From Hydrogenophaga sp. (lineage in GTDB: Bacteria > Pseudomonadota > Gammaproteobacteria > Burkholderiales > Burkholderiaceae_C): DNA of 64,000 bases. Below the pieces are notes generated by a model. That model had not been told where the DNA came from and did not search any database. It saw only the letters and a program-made list of their open reading frames with translations. Positions within the stretch are counted from its first letter, which is position 1; every line of letters starts with the position of its first letter. The position numbers and the translations under genes are program-made. This document shows positions 47,254-55,963 of this stretch, piece by piece. The stretch covers positions 22,272 to 86,271 of the forward strand of contig NZ_JAHCKK010000009.1 in the NCBI RefSeq assembly GCF_026125825.1, read 5' to 3'.

Positions 47254-48270
47254 TTACTTGACCGGCAGCGGCATCGCCACCTTGGTGAAGTACTCGGTGC
47301 TGAACACCGTCTTGCAATCCACCTTCTTGGGCAGGCCCATGTAGGTGTTGACGATCTCGGTGGAGGCGCACATCTTCTTCTCGTCGATCCAGCCGATGCC
47401 GTTGTCGGCGTAGTTCTTGGTGCGCATGAGGTCAAAGCCCATCATCATGTTGGACTCGATGATCGCCACGTCGATCTCGGGCACGCGCTTCTTGAAGATG
47501 GCCAGCGCTTCTTTGGGGTTGGCCATCACGTCGCGCCAGCCCATGTACGAGGCTTCGAGGAAGGCCTTGAGCTGCCTGGGCTTGTCGGCCATGGTTTTCT
47601 CGCCCGCGATGATGGACATGGCGTAGAGGTCGAAGCCGTAGTCGGCCCACTGCAGGCGCACGGCCTTGCCCGGGCCCATGGCCTTGTCGTAGAAGGGCTG
47701 GCCGGTGGTGTAGTCGGCCACGCCGTCCACGCGCTTCTCGGCGATGGAGGCGACCTTGGCGGTGGGCTCGATGTTGACCCAGCTCACCTTGTTGGGGTCG
47801 ATCTGGTTCAGGCGCGCGAAGGCGGGGAAGGCCAGGCGCTGGCTGTCGCCGGCGGGCGCGGCCACGGTCTTGCCTTCGAGGTCCTTGGGCTTGAGCAGCG
47901 GCGCGTCGGCGTGGCTGAAGAAGGTCATGGGGGTCTTGTCGAACACCATGCCGACCATCTTCACGCGGGCACCGCGCGAGGCGGCCGAGATCACCGGCAC
48001 CGCATCAGCCAGGCCGGCGTCGGCGCGGTTGGTGTCCACCTTGGCGATGGAGTCGCCCGAGCCCTTGGAGTTCTCCAGCGTCACGTCCAGCCCGCGCTGG
48101 GCGTAGTAGCCCTTGTCCAGCGCCACCCAGTAGGCGGCATGGTCGCCCACGGCAAACCAGTTGAGGGCGAAGGTGAACTTCTCCCTGGCCTGGGCCGAGG
48201 CCGTGGCTGGCAGCAGGGCCAGCATGGCCGCGCAGACGGCGGCAGCGGAAACAGCGATCCTGGGTGTCAT
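47254..48270 (-). CDS. ABC transporter periplasmic substrate-binding protein (NMT1/THI5-like)
   Basis: A 338-residue receptor with a signal peptide (cleavage near ATASAQ). The NMT1/SsuA-like body has KFTFALNWFAVGDHAAYW, KGYYAQRGLDVTLENSKGSGD, ADAGLADAVPVISAA, LEGKTVAAPAGDSQRL and a DGVADYTTGQPFYDKA segment. Such receptors bind pyrimidine-like, sulfonate or aromatic acid ligands. It lies between the ABC permease and ATPase genes, giving a receptor-permease-ATPase set on the minus strand. Confidence 0.9.
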   Translation of the reverse strand: MTPRIAVSAAAVCAAMLALLPATASAQAREKFTFALNWFAVGDHAAYWVALDKGYYAQRGLDVTLENSKGSGDSIAKVDTNRADAGLADAVPVISAASRGARVKMVGMVFDKTPMTFFSHADAPLLKPKDLEGKTVAAPAGDSQRLAFPAFARLNQIDPNKVSWVNIEPTAKVASIAEKRVDGVADYTTGQPFYDKAMGPGKAVRLQWADYGFDLYAMSIIAGEKTMADKPRQLKAFLEASYMGWRDVMANPKEALAIFKKRVPEIDVAIIESNMMMGFDLMRTKNYADNGIGWIDEKKMCASTEIVNTYMGLPKKVDCKTVFSTEYFTKVAMPLPVK

Positions 48271-48337
48271 GGTGCTTTCCTTTCGGAGGACGGGTGGGGG
48301 TGAGAACGGCGGGGAGGGAACGGAATTCGTCTGGGGC

Positions 48338-49114
48338 TCAGCGCGGGGCTTCTTCGGCCCAGGGCGCGAGCAGGCGCGAGAGCAGGGCCACCAGGCCATA
48401 CAGCAGCAGGCCCAGCACCGAGATCCACACCAGCGCGGCGAACGCGGCGGGCGTGTTCATGCTGCTCTGCGTGGTGATGATCACGTAGCCCAGGCCCTTC
48501 TGCGAGGCCACGAACTCGCCCACCACCGCGCCCACCACGGCCGAGGTGGCGGTGACCTTGAGCGCGCTCAGGATGTAGGGGTAGGCGTTGGGGATGCGGA
48601 TCTTCATGAACACCTTCCACTTGGGCGCGCTGAAGACGCGGCCCAGGTCCACCATGTCCTGGTCGATCTGGGTCAGGCCCACGGCGGTGTTGATGACCAC
48701 CGGGAAAAAGCCGATCAGCGCGCCGATCAGCATGTTGGGCAGGATGCCGTAGCCCAGCCACATGAGAAACAGCGGCGCGATCGCCACCTTGGGCAGCGTG
48801 TTGACGAACACCAGAAAGGGCGTGAGCGCGCGCGAGATGCCTTGCGACCAGGCGATGGCCATGCCCAGCATCACGCCGGCCACGCCCGCCAGCACGAAGG
48901 CACCGAGGATTTCCACGCCGGTGATCCAGGCGTGGCTGAACCAGGGAATCTCGTCGCTCAGCATGGCCTGCCACACCGAGTACGGGCTGGGCAGCAGGTA
49001 TTCGCGGATGCCGAAGACCGACACCGCCAGCTGCCACAGCACGATGAAGCCCACGAACAGCCCCACGGCGGGCAGGTAGTGGGAAGTCCAGCGGGCGATT
49101 CGGTTCTGCGTCAT
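48338..49114 (-). CDS. ABC transporter permease (BPD inner-membrane component)
   Basis: A 258-residue permease with about six transmembrane helices. The cytoplasmic EAA-like loop (AVGLTQIDQDMVDLGRVFSAP then KIRIPNAYPYILSALKV) contacts the ATPase. The N-terminal LPAVGLFVGFIVLWQLAVSVFG and GYGILPNMLIGALIGFFPVVI helices are typical of the SsuC/TauC type. It is part of the three-gene importer and directly follows the DHDPS-like gene, whose stop is 17 bp before its start. Confidence 0.92.
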   Translation of the reverse strand: MTQNRIARWTSHYLPAVGLFVGFIVLWQLAVSVFGIREYLLPSPYSVWQAMLSDEIPWFSHAWITGVEILGAFVLAGVAGVMLGMAIAWSQGISRALTPFLVFVNTLPKVAIAPLFLMWLGYGILPNMLIGALIGFFPVVINTAVGLTQIDQDMVDLGRVFSAPKWKVFMKIRIPNAYPYILSALKVTATSAVVGAVVGEFVASQKGLGYVIITTQSSMNTPAAFAALVWISVLGLLLYGLVALLSRLLAPWAEEAPR

Positions 49115-49131
49115 GGTGGGGCTTCTTTCGT

Positions 49132-50196
49132 TCACGCGAGCCAGCGGCTCAGGCCGGCTTTGACGAAGGCGTCGTCGGCCAGGTCGCCGTGCTCGGCGCA
49201 CACGCGGTCGATCTCTTCCTTCTGGCCCGGGCTGAGGCCTTCGTTCGGGTCCAGGCACCAGATGCCTTCGAGCAGGCCCTGGCGGCGCAGGATCTCATGG
49301 CAGCCGGCGATGCAGCCGTGGAAGTCGTTGGCCACATCGAAGAAGGCGCTGTTGCAGTCGGTCACGCGGCTGTCCAGCGCCAGCATCTCCGGCGTGACCA
49401 CCGTGCCGCCGGCCGCGGCCTTGCACAGCTCCAGCATGCGCACCGCGCCCGAGGTCCACACCGACCAGTGGCCGAGCAGGCCGCCGCGAAAGCGCACCGT
49501 CACCGGCCGGCCGTCGCGCGGCACGGTGAAGGGCGTCACCAGGTCGAGCACGATGTGGTCGTCGTTGCCGGTGTAGAGCGTCACGCGCTCTTCGGCGCGC
49601 GCCTGCACCACGCCGCGCACCACGTCGAGCGTGCGGTAGCGGTGGAAGGGCGCGACCTTGATCGCCACCACGTTCTCGATGGCCGCGAAGCGGGCCCAGA
49701 ATGCGGCGCTCAGGTTCATGCCGCCCACAGCGGGCTGCAGGTAGAAGCCGATCAGCGGGATTTCCCTGGACACTGCCTCGCAATGGGCGATCAGCGCGTC
49801 CTCGCTCTCGCCCTTCATCGCGGCCAGGCTCAGCAGGCCGGCGTTGTAGCCCAGGCCGCGCGCCAGCTTCGCCTCGGCCACGGCCTGGGCGGTGCGGCCG
49901 CACACGCCGGCGACCATGGCGAGTTCGCGCCCGGGTTCGACCCAGTCGCGCGCGGTCTCGATGGCCAGGCGCAGCACCTCTTCATACAGCCCCACCTCGC
50001 GGATGGCGAACTGCGTGGTGTGCACGCCCACGGCCAGGCCGCCGGCCCCGGCATCGAGGTAATAGCGGCTGAGCGCGCGCTGGCGGCGCACGTCGAGCTG
50101 GCGCTGCGCATTGAGCGCGAGCGGGTGCGCGGGAATGGCCAGGCCCCGGCGCAGCAGCGCGCGGGTGTGTTCGACGTCAGAGGCAGTAAGGCTCAT
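49132..50196 (-). CDS. Dihydrodipicolinate synthase/N-acetylneuraminate lyase-family protein
   Basis: A 354-residue class I aldolase-type TIM barrel, longer than lysine-pathway DapA. The Schiff-base Lys is in ENVVAIKVAPFHRYRT near residue 183. The GGLAVGVHTTQFAIREVGLYEEV region stands in place of the usual GTTGE loop, and LIGFYLQPAVGGMNL precedes the Lys. It probably cleaves or forms a C-C bond or dehydrates a keto-acid. It lies between the GNAT gene and the ABC permease in the same run, 4 bp and 17 bp from its neighbours. Confidence 0.82.
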   Translation of the reverse strand: MSLTASDVEHTRALLRRGLAIPAHPLALNAQRQLDVRRQRALSRYYLDAGAGGLAVGVHTTQFAIREVGLYEEVLRLAIETARDWVEPGRELAMVAGVCGRTAQAVAEAKLARGLGYNAGLLSLAAMKGESEDALIAHCEAVSREIPLIGFYLQPAVGGMNLSAAFWARFAAIENVVAIKVAPFHRYRTLDVVRGVVQARAEERVTLYTGNDDHIVLDLVTPFTVPRDGRPVTVRFRGGLLGHWSVWTSGAVRMLELCKAAAGGTVVTPEMLALDSRVTDCNSAFFDVANDFHGCIAGCHEILRRQGLLEGIWCLDPNEGLSPGQKEEIDRVCAEHGDLADDAFVKAGLSRWLA

Positions 50197-50199
50197 GGT

Positions 50200-51033
50200 T
50201 CAACCAAATTCGGGACCGGCCAGCACGAAGAGGCGGTCGTTGACAGAGGCGATGGGCGCCGCGCCCAGCGACATGCGCACGAAGGCGCGCTGGCGCGTGA
50301 AACCGGCCTGCTCCAGCCAGGCGCGCAGCGCGGCCCAGCGGTCGGGCACATCGAGAAACACGCGCCCGCTGACACCGGCCAGCGCGGCCTGCAGCAGCGA
50401 GAGCGCCGAGCTTTCGTCTTCGGCCACCAGCGGGCCGATCTGCGTGGCGCGGCGGCCTTCGCGGGCGATCACGAAACCGGTGCGCGCTGGCGAGAGGTGC
50501 GCGCGCGTGCCGGCGCGCTGCAGAAAGTCGGCCAGCAGAAAGCCCCGGCCGCAGCCGTTGGCCTGGGCATCGAGCGCCTGCACCACGGCGGCGTCGGCCG
50601 CTGGCGCGGCGCTCGCCTCGGGCGCGGCGACCGTGCCTTCCCAGCGCGCGAGCGCGAAACCGTCCTCGAAGCCGATGCGCAGGTAGGCCTGCTGGCCCGC
50701 AGGCGTGGCGTCCAGCACCGGCGTGGCGCCCAGCGTGCGCAGGTGCGCCACGCAGCGCGCCATCAGCGCGGTGGCCAGGCCCTGGTGCCGCCACGCGGCG
50801 TTCACCAGCACCATGGACACCCAGCCGATGCCGCCTTCGTAAGGCAGTGCGGCGGCCGTGGCCACCAGCGGGCCCGCGTCACCGTCGCGCAGGCCGAAGA
50901 CCCGGCCCTGCGTGATGAACAGGCGCCAGTCGTCGGCGGTCTGGTTCCAGCCCGCGGCGTCCGACAAGGCAAGGCCCTCCGGCACATCGGCCGGACCGAG
51001 GATGACCGAGGTCAGTGCCTCAGAAGGCGCCAT
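50200..51033 (-). CDS. GNAT-family N-acetyltransferase
   Basis: A 277-residue protein with a GNAT domain in the first 130 residues: the acceptor strand GGIGWVSMVLVNAAWRHQG, where WRHQGLATALM is the acetyl-CoA pyrophosphate loop (R/Q-x-x-G-x-A), and PVLDATPAGQQAYLRIGF with the usual motif B. A second, degenerate half with FLLADFLQRAGTRAHLSP and VFLDVPDRWAALRAWLEQ follows, as in two-domain GNAT proteins. It overlaps the SDR-type gene by 14 bp upstream. It may acetylate a pathway intermediate. Confidence 0.8.
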   Translation of the reverse strand: MAPSEALTSVILGPADVPEGLALSDAAGWNQTADDWRLFITQGRVFGLRDGDAGPLVATAAALPYEGGIGWVSMVLVNAAWRHQGLATALMARCVAHLRTLGATPVLDATPAGQQAYLRIGFEDGFALARWEGTVAAPEASAAPAADAAVVQALDAQANGCGRGFLLADFLQRAGTRAHLSPARTGFVIAREGRRATQIGPLVAEDESSALSLLQAALAGVSGRVFLDVPDRWAALRAWLEQAGFTRQRAFVRMSLGAAPIASVNDRLFVLAGPEFG

Positions 51034-52072
51034 CCCGGACCTCGAATTTGGTCGGCTTGCCATGTGCCGGCTGCTCGCGCCTGACCCAGTCGGCCACCCA
51101 GTCGAGCATCGCGCCCAGCGGCACCAGCGGGTAGCCAAACAGCTTGCCCGCCAGCGTGGTGTCCGACAGCAGCGCCGTGGCCGCCTCCTGGCCGCTGACC
51201 TGCGCCTTCACGCCCAGGCGCGCGGCGAACTCCTCCACCAGCCAGCGCACCGAAAGCGTCTCGGGCCCGGTGCAGTTCACCGGCGTGGCCGGCACCGTGC
51301 AGTGGCGCAGGCAGCGCAGCACCTGCGCGTTCGCGTCGCCCTGCCAAATCACGTTCACGTGGCCCATGGTCACGTCCACCGTCTCGCCGCGGTGCACCTT
51401 GGAGGCGATGTCGTACAGCACGCCGTAGCGCATGTCGATCGCGTAGTTGAGCCGGAAGATGCGGCCCGGCGTGCCGTGCAGCCCCGAGAAGTACTCGAAC
51501 ATGCGCTCGCGCCCGATGCACGACTGCGCGTACTCGCCCAGCGGCGCGGGCGGCGTCTTCTCGCTCGCGCCCTGGCGGCCCACCGGGGTCAGCGGGTAGA
51601 TGTTGCCGGTGGAGAAACCGACGATGCGCGACTCGCGGAAGGTGTCGGCCACCAGCGCCGGCACGTGCGTGTTCATGGCCCAGGTCAGGGCCTGGTTGTC
51701 CTTCGCGCCGAACTTGTGGCCGGCCGCGAAGATGATGTTGGGCACGCGCGGCAAGGCCTCGATGGCGGCGCGGTCCAGCAGGTTGGCCGCGATGGTCTCG
51801 ATGCCCCAGGCCTCCAGGCGCTGGCGCACGGCCGCGTCGCTGAAGCGCGCTACGCCGATCACGCGCTTGTGCGGCGCGGCGTTCTTGGCCAGGCGCGCGA
51901 GCGTGGGGCCCATCTTGCCGGCCACGCCCAGGATCATGATGTCGCCCTCCACCTGCGCCAGATCATCGATCAGCGCCTGGCTGGGCCGGGCGAGGAATTC
52001 CTCCAGCGCCTCCACCGATTCGAAGCGGTCGGGCAGTTGGGCGGGGTCCAGCAGTGTGACGTTGCCTTGCAT
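51020..52072 (-). CDS. NAD(P)-dependent epimerase/dehydratase-like (extended SDR) protein
   Basis: A 350-residue protein with an extended SDR fold. The nucleotide-binding loop is IMILGVAGKMGPTLARLA near residue 45, followed by NIIFAAGHKFGAKDNQ, FSTGNIYPLTPV (Ser of the active site) and a Tyr-x-x-x-Arg variant of Tyr-x-x-x-Lys around YAQSCIGRERMFEYFS. It is the first gene of the leftward catabolic run. A CAACC inverted repeat lies about 59 bp ahead of its ATG at 52072, placing it under likely TetR control. Confidence 0.82.
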   Translation of the reverse strand: MQGNVTLLDPAQLPDRFESVEALEEFLARPSQALIDDLAQVEGDIMILGVAGKMGPTLARLAKNAAPHKRVIGVARFSDAAVRQRLEAWGIETIAANLLDRAAIEALPRVPNIIFAAGHKFGAKDNQALTWAMNTHVPALVADTFRESRIVGFSTGNIYPLTPVGRQGASEKTPPAPLGEYAQSCIGRERMFEYFSGLHGTPGRIFRLNYAIDMRYGVLYDIASKVHRGETVDVTMGHVNVIWQGDANAQVLRCLRHCTVPATPVNCTGPETLSVRWLVEEFAARLGVKAQVSGQEAATALLSDTTLAGKLFGYPLVPLGAMLDWVADWVRREQPAHGKPTKFEVRDGAF

Positions 52073-52130
52073 GGCAGGGGCCTTTTCTCAAACGCGATGC
52101 GACGAGCATATGGGCGTGTCAACCCGATGT

Positions 52131-52144
52131 CAACCGTTTGGTTG
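52131..52144. promoter_or_regulatory. Candidate TetR operator CAACC-GTTT-GGTTG
   Basis: A perfect 5-bp inverted repeat with a 4-base spacer sits between the TetR gene and the SDR-type gene, in the likely promoter of the long leftward run. A second TGTCAACC half-site lies just before it (about 52118), giving tandem direct half-sites. Confidence 0.5.
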
Positions 52145-52201
52145 AAATCCGGGCAAAGGGTTTGCCCAGGTGGGTTCGTGCCCTCGGATGGTGCGTGGAA
52201 A

Positions 52202-52849
52202 TCAGGCCCGCAGACCGGCCATGGCGAAGGCCACGACGTGCGCGCGGTAGGCGCCCACCGCGTCGGCCGACGAGAGATCGCGGCTGAAGATGGACGACAG
52301 CGTGAGGCGGTTGGAGAAGAAGAAATACGACATGCCGGCGACCGAGATGTAGAGCTCCACCGGGTCGATGCCGCGGCGGAACACGCGCGCGCGGATGCCG
52401 CGCGCCAGGGTCTTGGCGATGAGCTCGATCAGCGGCGAATTGGTGTCGCGGATGGCGCTCGAATCGCGCACATGCCGCGCGCCCTGCGCGTTCTCGTGGT
52501 TGAGCAGGCCGATGAAATCGGGGTGCTCGGCGAGGTAGTCGAACGAGAAGCCGATCAGCGTGGCCATGGCCTCCTCGGGCTGCATGTCGCCGAGCTTGAG
52601 GCTGCGCTCCTGCGTGCGGATCTCGGTGTAGACCACTTCGAGGGCGGCGCGGTAGAGGTCTTCCTTGCTGCCGAAGTAGTAGTAGATGAGCTGCTTGTTG
52701 ACCCCGGCGCGGGCCGCGATCTCGTTGACGCGCGCCCCCGTGAGCCCCTTGGCGGAGAACTCCGCGCGGGCCGCCGCGAGGATGGCCGAGCGCGCGGCGC
52801 TGCTGTCGGCATCGGTGGGGCTGGAAGCGGAAGCGCGGCGTGGTGGCAT
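52202..52849 (-). CDS. TetR-family transcriptional regulator
   Basis: A 215-residue TetR protein. The N-terminal helix-turn-helix region reads ILAAARAEFSAKGLTGARV, IAARAGVNKQLIYYYFGSKE, at about residues 20-65, followed by a helical ligand domain. ATG 52849 gives a short Arg/Ser-rich leader. It is encoded just upstream of, and in the same direction as, the SDR-to-FAD catabolic run, and a palindrome lies between. Repression of that run, relieved by a pathway compound, is the natural inference. It converges with no gene; the next upstream gene is a LysR read the same way. Confidence 0.88.
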   Translation of the reverse strand: MPPRRASASSPTDADSSAARSAILAAARAEFSAKGLTGARVNEIAARAGVNKQLIYYYFGSKEDLYRAALEVVYTEIRTQERSLKLGDMQPEEAMATLIGFSFDYLAEHPDFIGLLNHENAQGARHVRDSSAIRDTNSPLIELIAKTLARGIRARVFRRGIDPVELYISVAGMSYFFFSNRLTLSSIFSRDLSSADAVGAYRAHVVAFAMAGLRA

Positions 52850-52913
52850 CGTGGGTCTTCGGCTGGCGGTTCGGTGGGGCGGATTATGTGCCCGGCTCGC
52901 CGGGCGCGCACGC

Positions 52914-53813
52914 TCAGCGCCCGCCCATCCACCCCTGCGCCTCTTCCACCAGGTGCCTGCGGAAGACCTCGGCGATGGGCGAGAGCTGCTTGCCCTTGGG
53001 CCAGACCAGGTGCCATTTCGACTGGATCGGAAAGCCCTGCACAGGGAGCACCGCCAGGCCTTCGTGGTGCGGGCCCAGCGCGTGGCGCGAGACGATGGAC
53101 ACGCCCAGCTGGCCTTCCACCGACTCCTTGATGGCCTCGTTGCTGCCCAGCTCCAGCACCGCGCCGGGGACGAAGCCGAGCTCGCGCAGGTGCGCGTCGG
53201 TGGCCATGCGCGTGCCCGAGCCTTTCTCGCGCAGGATGAAGCGCTCGGCCTGCAGCTGCGCCAGCGTGACGCGCTTTCTCGCGGCCAGCCTGTGGCCCGC
53301 AGGGGCGATGACCACCAGGGGATTGGGCATGAGGATGTGGTCCTCCAGCGGCAGATCGGGCGGCGGCATGGACATGACGTAGAGGTCGTCCAGGTTGCTG
53401 CGCAGGCGGGCGATGACGTGGTCGCGGTTGAGCACCTCCAGCGAGATGTCGATCTGCGGGTGCAGCTTGCAGAAGCTGCCCAGCAGCCGGGGCACGAAGT
53501 ACTTGGCGGTGCTGACCACGGCCACCTTGAGGCGCCCGCTCGTGAGGCCCTTGGCGCCCGAGATGCGCTGCTCGAACGCATCCCACTCGCCCGCAATGGC
53601 GCGCGCGGTGCGGGCCAGCGCGTGCCCGGCCTCGGTGAGGTGCACGCGGCGCGAGATCACCTCGTACAGCGGCAGGCCGATGGACTGCGACACCTCGCGC
53701 AACTGCATCGAGGCCGTGGGCTGCGTGACGTGCATCACCCGGGCGGCGGCGCTCACGCTGCCGGTCTCGGCCAGCGCCAGGAAAAGCCGCAATTGACGAA
53801 ATGTGATTTGCAT
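52914..53813 (-). CDS. LysR-family regulator (CbbR-like), divergent from sbtA
   Basis: A 299-residue LysR protein with the CbbR/CysL-like N-terminus ITFRQLRLFLALAETGSVS, HVTQPTASMQLREVSQSIGLPL, and an effector domain containing FVPRLLGSFCKLHPQIDISL and LGVSIVSRHALGPHHEG. CbbR-type regulators control carbon fixation and inorganic carbon uptake. It faces an SbtA-type bicarbonate transporter gene across an 88-bp spacer with a TTATC/GATAA palindrome. Regulation of that transporter is inferred. No RuBisCO genes are in the window. Confidence 0.9.
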   Translation of the reverse strand: MQITFRQLRLFLALAETGSVSAAARVMHVTQPTASMQLREVSQSIGLPLYEVISRRVHLTEAGHALARTARAIAGEWDAFEQRISGAKGLTSGRLKVAVVSTAKYFVPRLLGSFCKLHPQIDISLEVLNRDHVIARLRSNLDDLYVMSMPPPDLPLEDHILMPNPLVVIAPAGHRLAARKRVTLAQLQAERFILREKGSGTRMATDAHLRELGFVPGAVLELGSNEAIKESVEGQLGVSIVSRHALGPHHEGLAVLPVQGFPIQSKWHLVWPKGKQLSPIAEVFRRHLVEEAQGWMGGR

Positions 53814-53819
53814 CGAGTT

Positions 53820-53833
53820 TTATCTATGGATAA
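53820..53833. promoter_or_regulatory. Candidate LysR operator TTATC-TATG-GATAA
   Basis: A perfect 5-bp inverted repeat with a 4-base spacer, fitting T-N11-A, lies 6 bp upstream of the LysR start codon, in the divergent spacer to sbtA. This kind of motif is usual for CbbR-type sites. Confidence 0.55.
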
Positions 53834-53901
53834 GCGCGTTCAAATCGAATTTACTTTGCGCCATTGTGCACCTAGCATCGGGCACTTCAAGGAGTTGAAT
53901 G

Positions 53902-54948
53902 ATGCAAAGCCTGCTGGACCCTGCGATCCTTTTCTTTGCCCTGGGCGCGTTTGCAGGCCTCGTGCGATCCAACCTGGAGATGCCTGCGGCGATCTCGAAG
54001 TTCTTGTCGATCTACCTGCTGATGGCGCTGGGGCTCAAGGGCGGCTTTGCGCTGGCCGCCTCGGGCCTGACGCCCGGCGTGCTGAGCAGCCTGGGCCTGG
54101 CGGTGCTGCTGGCCGTGGTGGTGCCGCTGCTGGGCTATGCGCTGCTGCGGCGCGTGCTCTCGGGCTTCAACGCGGCGGCCGTGGCCGCCACCTACGGCTC
54201 GGTGAGCGCGGTGACCTTTGTCACCGCCACGCAGTACCTGGAATCGCAGCAGATCGCCTACGGCGGCCACATGGCTGCGGCGATGGCGCTGATGGAGTCG
54301 CCCGCCATCATCCTGGCCGTGATGCTGGCCAACGCGCAGCGTCAGCGGCTGGCGGCCGCGGCCCCTGGCGCGCAGCCGGTGTGGGCCCTGGCGGTGCCGG
54401 GCGCGGGCGGCGGCGTCGCCGCCACACCCGTGGCCGGCCCGGGCGGGCCGGGCCTGTCGATGGGCAAGATCCTGCACGAGTCGTTCACCGACGGCACGCA
54501 GCTCCTGCTGCTGGGCGCCATGCTGATCGGCCTGTTGACCGGCGACGCCGGCAAGGCCGCCATGCAGCCGTTCTCGGGCGATCTCTTCAAGGGCATGCTG
54601 TGCCTCTTCCTGCTCGACATGGGGCTGGCCACCGCGCGCAACCTGCCGGCCCTGCGGCAGCAGTCGCCGCTGCTGCTGGCCTATGCGGTGCTGGGGCCGC
54701 TGACGCATGCCGGCCTGGCGCTGGGGCTGGCGTGGCTGGCCGGCGTGCCGGCGGGCGACGCGGTGCTGCTCACCGTGCTGGCCGCCAGCGCGTCCTACAT
54801 TGCCGTGCCTGCCGTGGTGCGCTACGCCATCCCCGAGGCCGACCCCTCGCTGTACGTGAGCCTGTCGCTGGGGCTCACGTTTCCGCTGAACATCGTGCTG
54901 GGCATCCCGCTGTACACGCAGGTGGTGCAGCGGGTGTGGGGGGGCTGA
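53902..54948 (+). CDS. sbtA: SbtA-type sodium-dependent bicarbonate transporter
   Basis: A 348-residue membrane protein of the SbtA (DUF897) family with about ten helices in two repeats: LLDPAILFFALGAFAGLVRSNL at the N-terminus, SKFLSIYLLMALGLKGG, a central cytoplasmic Pro/Gly linker near residue 155-180, and the second half with KGMLCLFLLDMGLATARNLP and VPAVVRYAIPEADPSLYVS. SbtA imports HCO3- with Na+. ATG 53902 lies 7 bases after AAGGAG; ATG 53899 is too close. It is divergent from a CbbR-like LysR. The neighbouring SbtB regulator of cyanobacteria is not present. Confidence 0.9.
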   Translation: MQSLLDPAILFFALGAFAGLVRSNLEMPAAISKFLSIYLLMALGLKGGFALAASGLTPGVLSSLGLAVLLAVVVPLLGYALLRRVLSGFNAAAVAATYGSVSAVTFVTATQYLESQQIAYGGHMAAAMALMESPAIILAVMLANAQRQRLAAAAPGAQPVWALAVPGAGGGVAATPVAGPGGPGLSMGKILHESFTDGTQLLLLGAMLIGLLTGDAGKAAMQPFSGDLFKGMLCLFLLDMGLATARNLPALRQQSPLLLAYAVLGPLTHAGLALGLAWLAGVPAGDAVLLTVLAASASYIAVPAVVRYAIPEADPSLYVSLSLGLTFPLNIVLGIPLYTQVVQRVWGG

Positions 54949-54973
54949 ACCTCGGCGGAAGGCCTTGGCCGCT

Positions 54974-55954
54974 TCAGTCCTTCAGGTTGAGCGTGGGCAC
55001 CAGCTTCTGGTTGCGCGCGAACTCGGCCTGGGCAAAGCTGCCCAGCGCCTCGGGTGAGCCGCTGCCCGGCAGGGCGCCCTGCTCGGCAAGGCGCGCGCGC
55101 ACCTCGGGGTCTTTCAGCGCGTCGTTGAGCGCTTCGTTGAGCCTGGCCACGATGGCCGCCGGCGTGCCCTTGGGGGCGAAGAGGCCCGTCCAGGTGACCA
55201 CGTCGTAGCCCTTGAGGCCGGGCATTTCGTCGAAGGTGGGCACGTCGGGCAGCGAGGCAATGCGCTGCTTGCCGGTCACGCCCAGCGCCTTGAGGCTGCC
55301 CGCGCGCACGTGGGGGATGCTGCTGGCGCTCACCAGCATGGCCAGGTCCACCTGCTTGCCCATCACGTCGTTGGCGATCTGCGCGCCGCCACGGTACGGC
55401 ACGTGGGTGACGAAGATGCCCGAGCGCTGCTTGAGCTGCTCCATGGCCAGGTGCAGCACCGTGCCCACGCCCGAGGTGGCGTAGGTGTATTGGCCGGGCC
55501 CGGCCTTGGCGAGTTTGACGAAGTCGGCGTAGGTCTTCACCGGCAGGTCGGTGCGCGACACCAGCACCATGGGCGCGGTGTTGAGCATGCCCACGGGCAC
55601 CAGGTCCTTGAGGGGGTCGAAGCGGTAGGCGGCAGGGTTGGCCAGCTTGCCGATGGCGATGGCGCTGTCCGGCCCGGCCACCAGGGTGTAGCCATCGGGC
55701 GCGGCGTTCACCGCTTTCTGCAGGCCGATGGCGCCACCGGCCCCGGCCACGTTGTCGATCACCACCGTCTGGTTCAGCCGCTCGCCAAGCTTGGTGGCGA
55801 CCTGGCGGGCGATGAAGTCCACACTGCCGCCCGCCGTGAAGGGCACGATCAGCGTGACCGGTTTGGCCGCGGGCCAGGCAGGGCCCTGGGCGTGGGCCGA
55901 GAAGGCCAGCAGCAGCGAGGCGGCAAGGACGAGGCGCGAGCGTTCGTGGGCCAT
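54974..55954 (-). CDS. Bug-family tripartite tricarboxylate transporter receptor
   Basis: A 326-residue periplasmic receptor. The Sec-type signal peptide ends near FSAHAQG. Family motifs are KPVTLIVPFTAGGSVDFIAR, VIDNVAGAGGAIGLQKAV, TYATSGVGTVLHLAMEQL and WTGLFAPKGTPAAIVARLN. It lies 10 bp downstream of the adenosine deaminase gene on the same strand, so one transcript is likely, which suggests a purine-like or nucleoside-related carboxylate ligand. No TctAB permease genes are adjacent. Confidence 0.88.
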   Translation of the reverse strand: MAHERSRLVLAASLLLAFSAHAQGPAWPAAKPVTLIVPFTAGGSVDFIARQVATKLGERLNQTVVIDNVAGAGGAIGLQKAVNAAPDGYTLVAGPDSAIAIGKLANPAAYRFDPLKDLVPVGMLNTAPMVLVSRTDLPVKTYADFVKLAKAGPGQYTYATSGVGTVLHLAMEQLKQRSGIFVTHVPYRGGAQIANDVMGKQVDLAMLVSASSIPHVRAGSLKALGVTGKQRIASLPDVPTFDEMPGLKGYDVVTWTGLFAPKGTPAAIVARLNEALNDALKDPEVRARLAEQGALPGSGSPEALGSFAQAEFARNQKLVPTLNLKD

Positions 55955-55963
55955 GGGGGTCTT

